Part shown: piece by piece, positions 63,753 to 64,000 of the stretch
Position numbering within the stretch: the stretch's first letter is position 1
Layout: each line of letters opens with the position of its first letter
Source: Lysinibacillus sp. KCTC 33748
GTDB lineage: Bacteria > Bacillota > Bacilli > Bacillales_A > Planococcaceae
DNA: 64,000 bases
Assembly: GCF_002237755.1 (NCBI RefSeq)
Contig: NZ_MWSJ01000010.1
Location: 1-64,000, forward strand
Direction: 5' to 3'
Position numbers and translations under genes: made by a program
The notes under the pieces: generated by a model
The model's database searches: none
Seen by the model: only the letters and a program-made list of their open reading frames with translations
What the model was told of the DNA's origin: nothing

Positions 63753-64000
63753 ATGCTTTTTATAATAAGCATCTTCATCTTTGTAGGCGTACTGGAAACA
63801 GTAACACCATTTTTGTCTAGAAAAACAACAGTGTTTGGTGTTTCAATTCCTGAGCCCTATGTGCAACATCAGCAATTACAATTATTTAAAAAGCATTATT
63901 GCATGCTGGTAGGGAGCATAGCAGCTACATTTCTTTTAGGCCAAATTTTACTATTATTGACGTCCATTCAGAAAGAAAAATTTGTTTTACTATCCTTTAT
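63753..64000 (+). CDS. Membrane protein, truncated by the window edge
   Basis: From an ATG behind AGGGGA, 82 residues are visible: a membrane helix (MLFIISIFIFVGVLETVTPF), a loop with TVFGVSIPE and YVQHQQLQLFKKHY, then a second helix (SIAATFLLGQILLLL). The loop resembles DUF1648/DUF5808-type membrane proteins that follow YtrA-like regulators, from memory. It is probably the regulator's target. Confidence 0.7.
   Translation, partial: MLFIISIFIFVGVLETVTPFLSRKTTVFGVSIPEPYVQHQQLQLFKKHYCMLVGSIAATFLLGQILLLLTSIQKEKFVLLSF

Overview
The window looks like chromosome of a low-GC, spore-forming Gram-positive of the Bacillaceae/Planococcaceae, most likely Lysinibacillus or a close relative. This rests on strong AGGAGG ribosome sites, frequent TTG/GTG starts, a CdaS-type sporulation diadenylate cyclase, an anaerobic cobalamin operon in the CbiW-CbiH60-CbiX order known from Bacillus megaterium, a YfmQ homologue, a T-box leader and Bacillaceae-type intergenic repeats. 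The genus is an inference; no 16S or tRNA gene is present.

Layout. 1-5.4 kb: a truncated small gene, a decayed transposase, a MocR-type regulator flanked by three pairs of direct repeats, yfmQ, a small membrane protein and a DUF4261 protein. 5.5-10 kb: a minus-strand surface-sugar cluster (GT2 glycosyltransferase, CapE-like dehydratase/epimerase, RmlD-like reductase, DUF402 protein) facing a plus-strand glycosyltransferase. 10.3-13.8 kb: a very large secreted subtilisin-like protease. 14.1-33.4 kb: the cobalamin region. cbiMNQO (cobalt uptake, minus) and a 16-gene biosynthesis operon (plus) run outward from one intergenic region holding two head-to-head cobalamin riboswitches. Uptake, sirohydrochlorin synthesis (SUMT, precorrin-2 dehydrogenase), cobalt insertion (CbiX), the corrin-ring steps (CbiL to CbiA), adenosylation (BtuR) and amidation (CobQ) are all here; the nucleotide-loop genes are not.

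33.4-48.7 kb: RNase Z, a TetR/MFS efflux pair, small envelope proteins, CdaS, a MarR-controlled quinone/aromatic detoxification operon (dioxygenase, LLM flavin oxidoreductase, FMN reductase), a DUF2332 protein divergent from a LysR regulator, and a response regulator/ABC transporter/histidine kinase unit. 48.9-54.7 kb: small orphan genes resembling immunity proteins, with a frameshifted toxin tail lying directly before one of them. 54.7-64 kb: namA, proC behind a proline-specific T-box, an MBL hydrolase, an SDR, argGH, a CMD-family protein, and a GntR regulator with a truncated membrane protein.

The most unexpected structure is non-coding. Three arrays repeat at exactly 21 bp (30880, 45031 and 59113). 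Two of them are homologous but inverted, and one lies inside a MITE-like element whose short form also occurs at 2436. A separate family of modular hairpin repeats sits in several intergenic regions, including inside the proC leader. The MocR gene has three 24-bp-spaced direct-repeat pairs, and the MarR operon has two copies of an 18-bp operator behind two perfect palindromes. Start codons were chosen from Shine-Dalgarno placement and family N-termini; family calls are from recognition only, with no database search.
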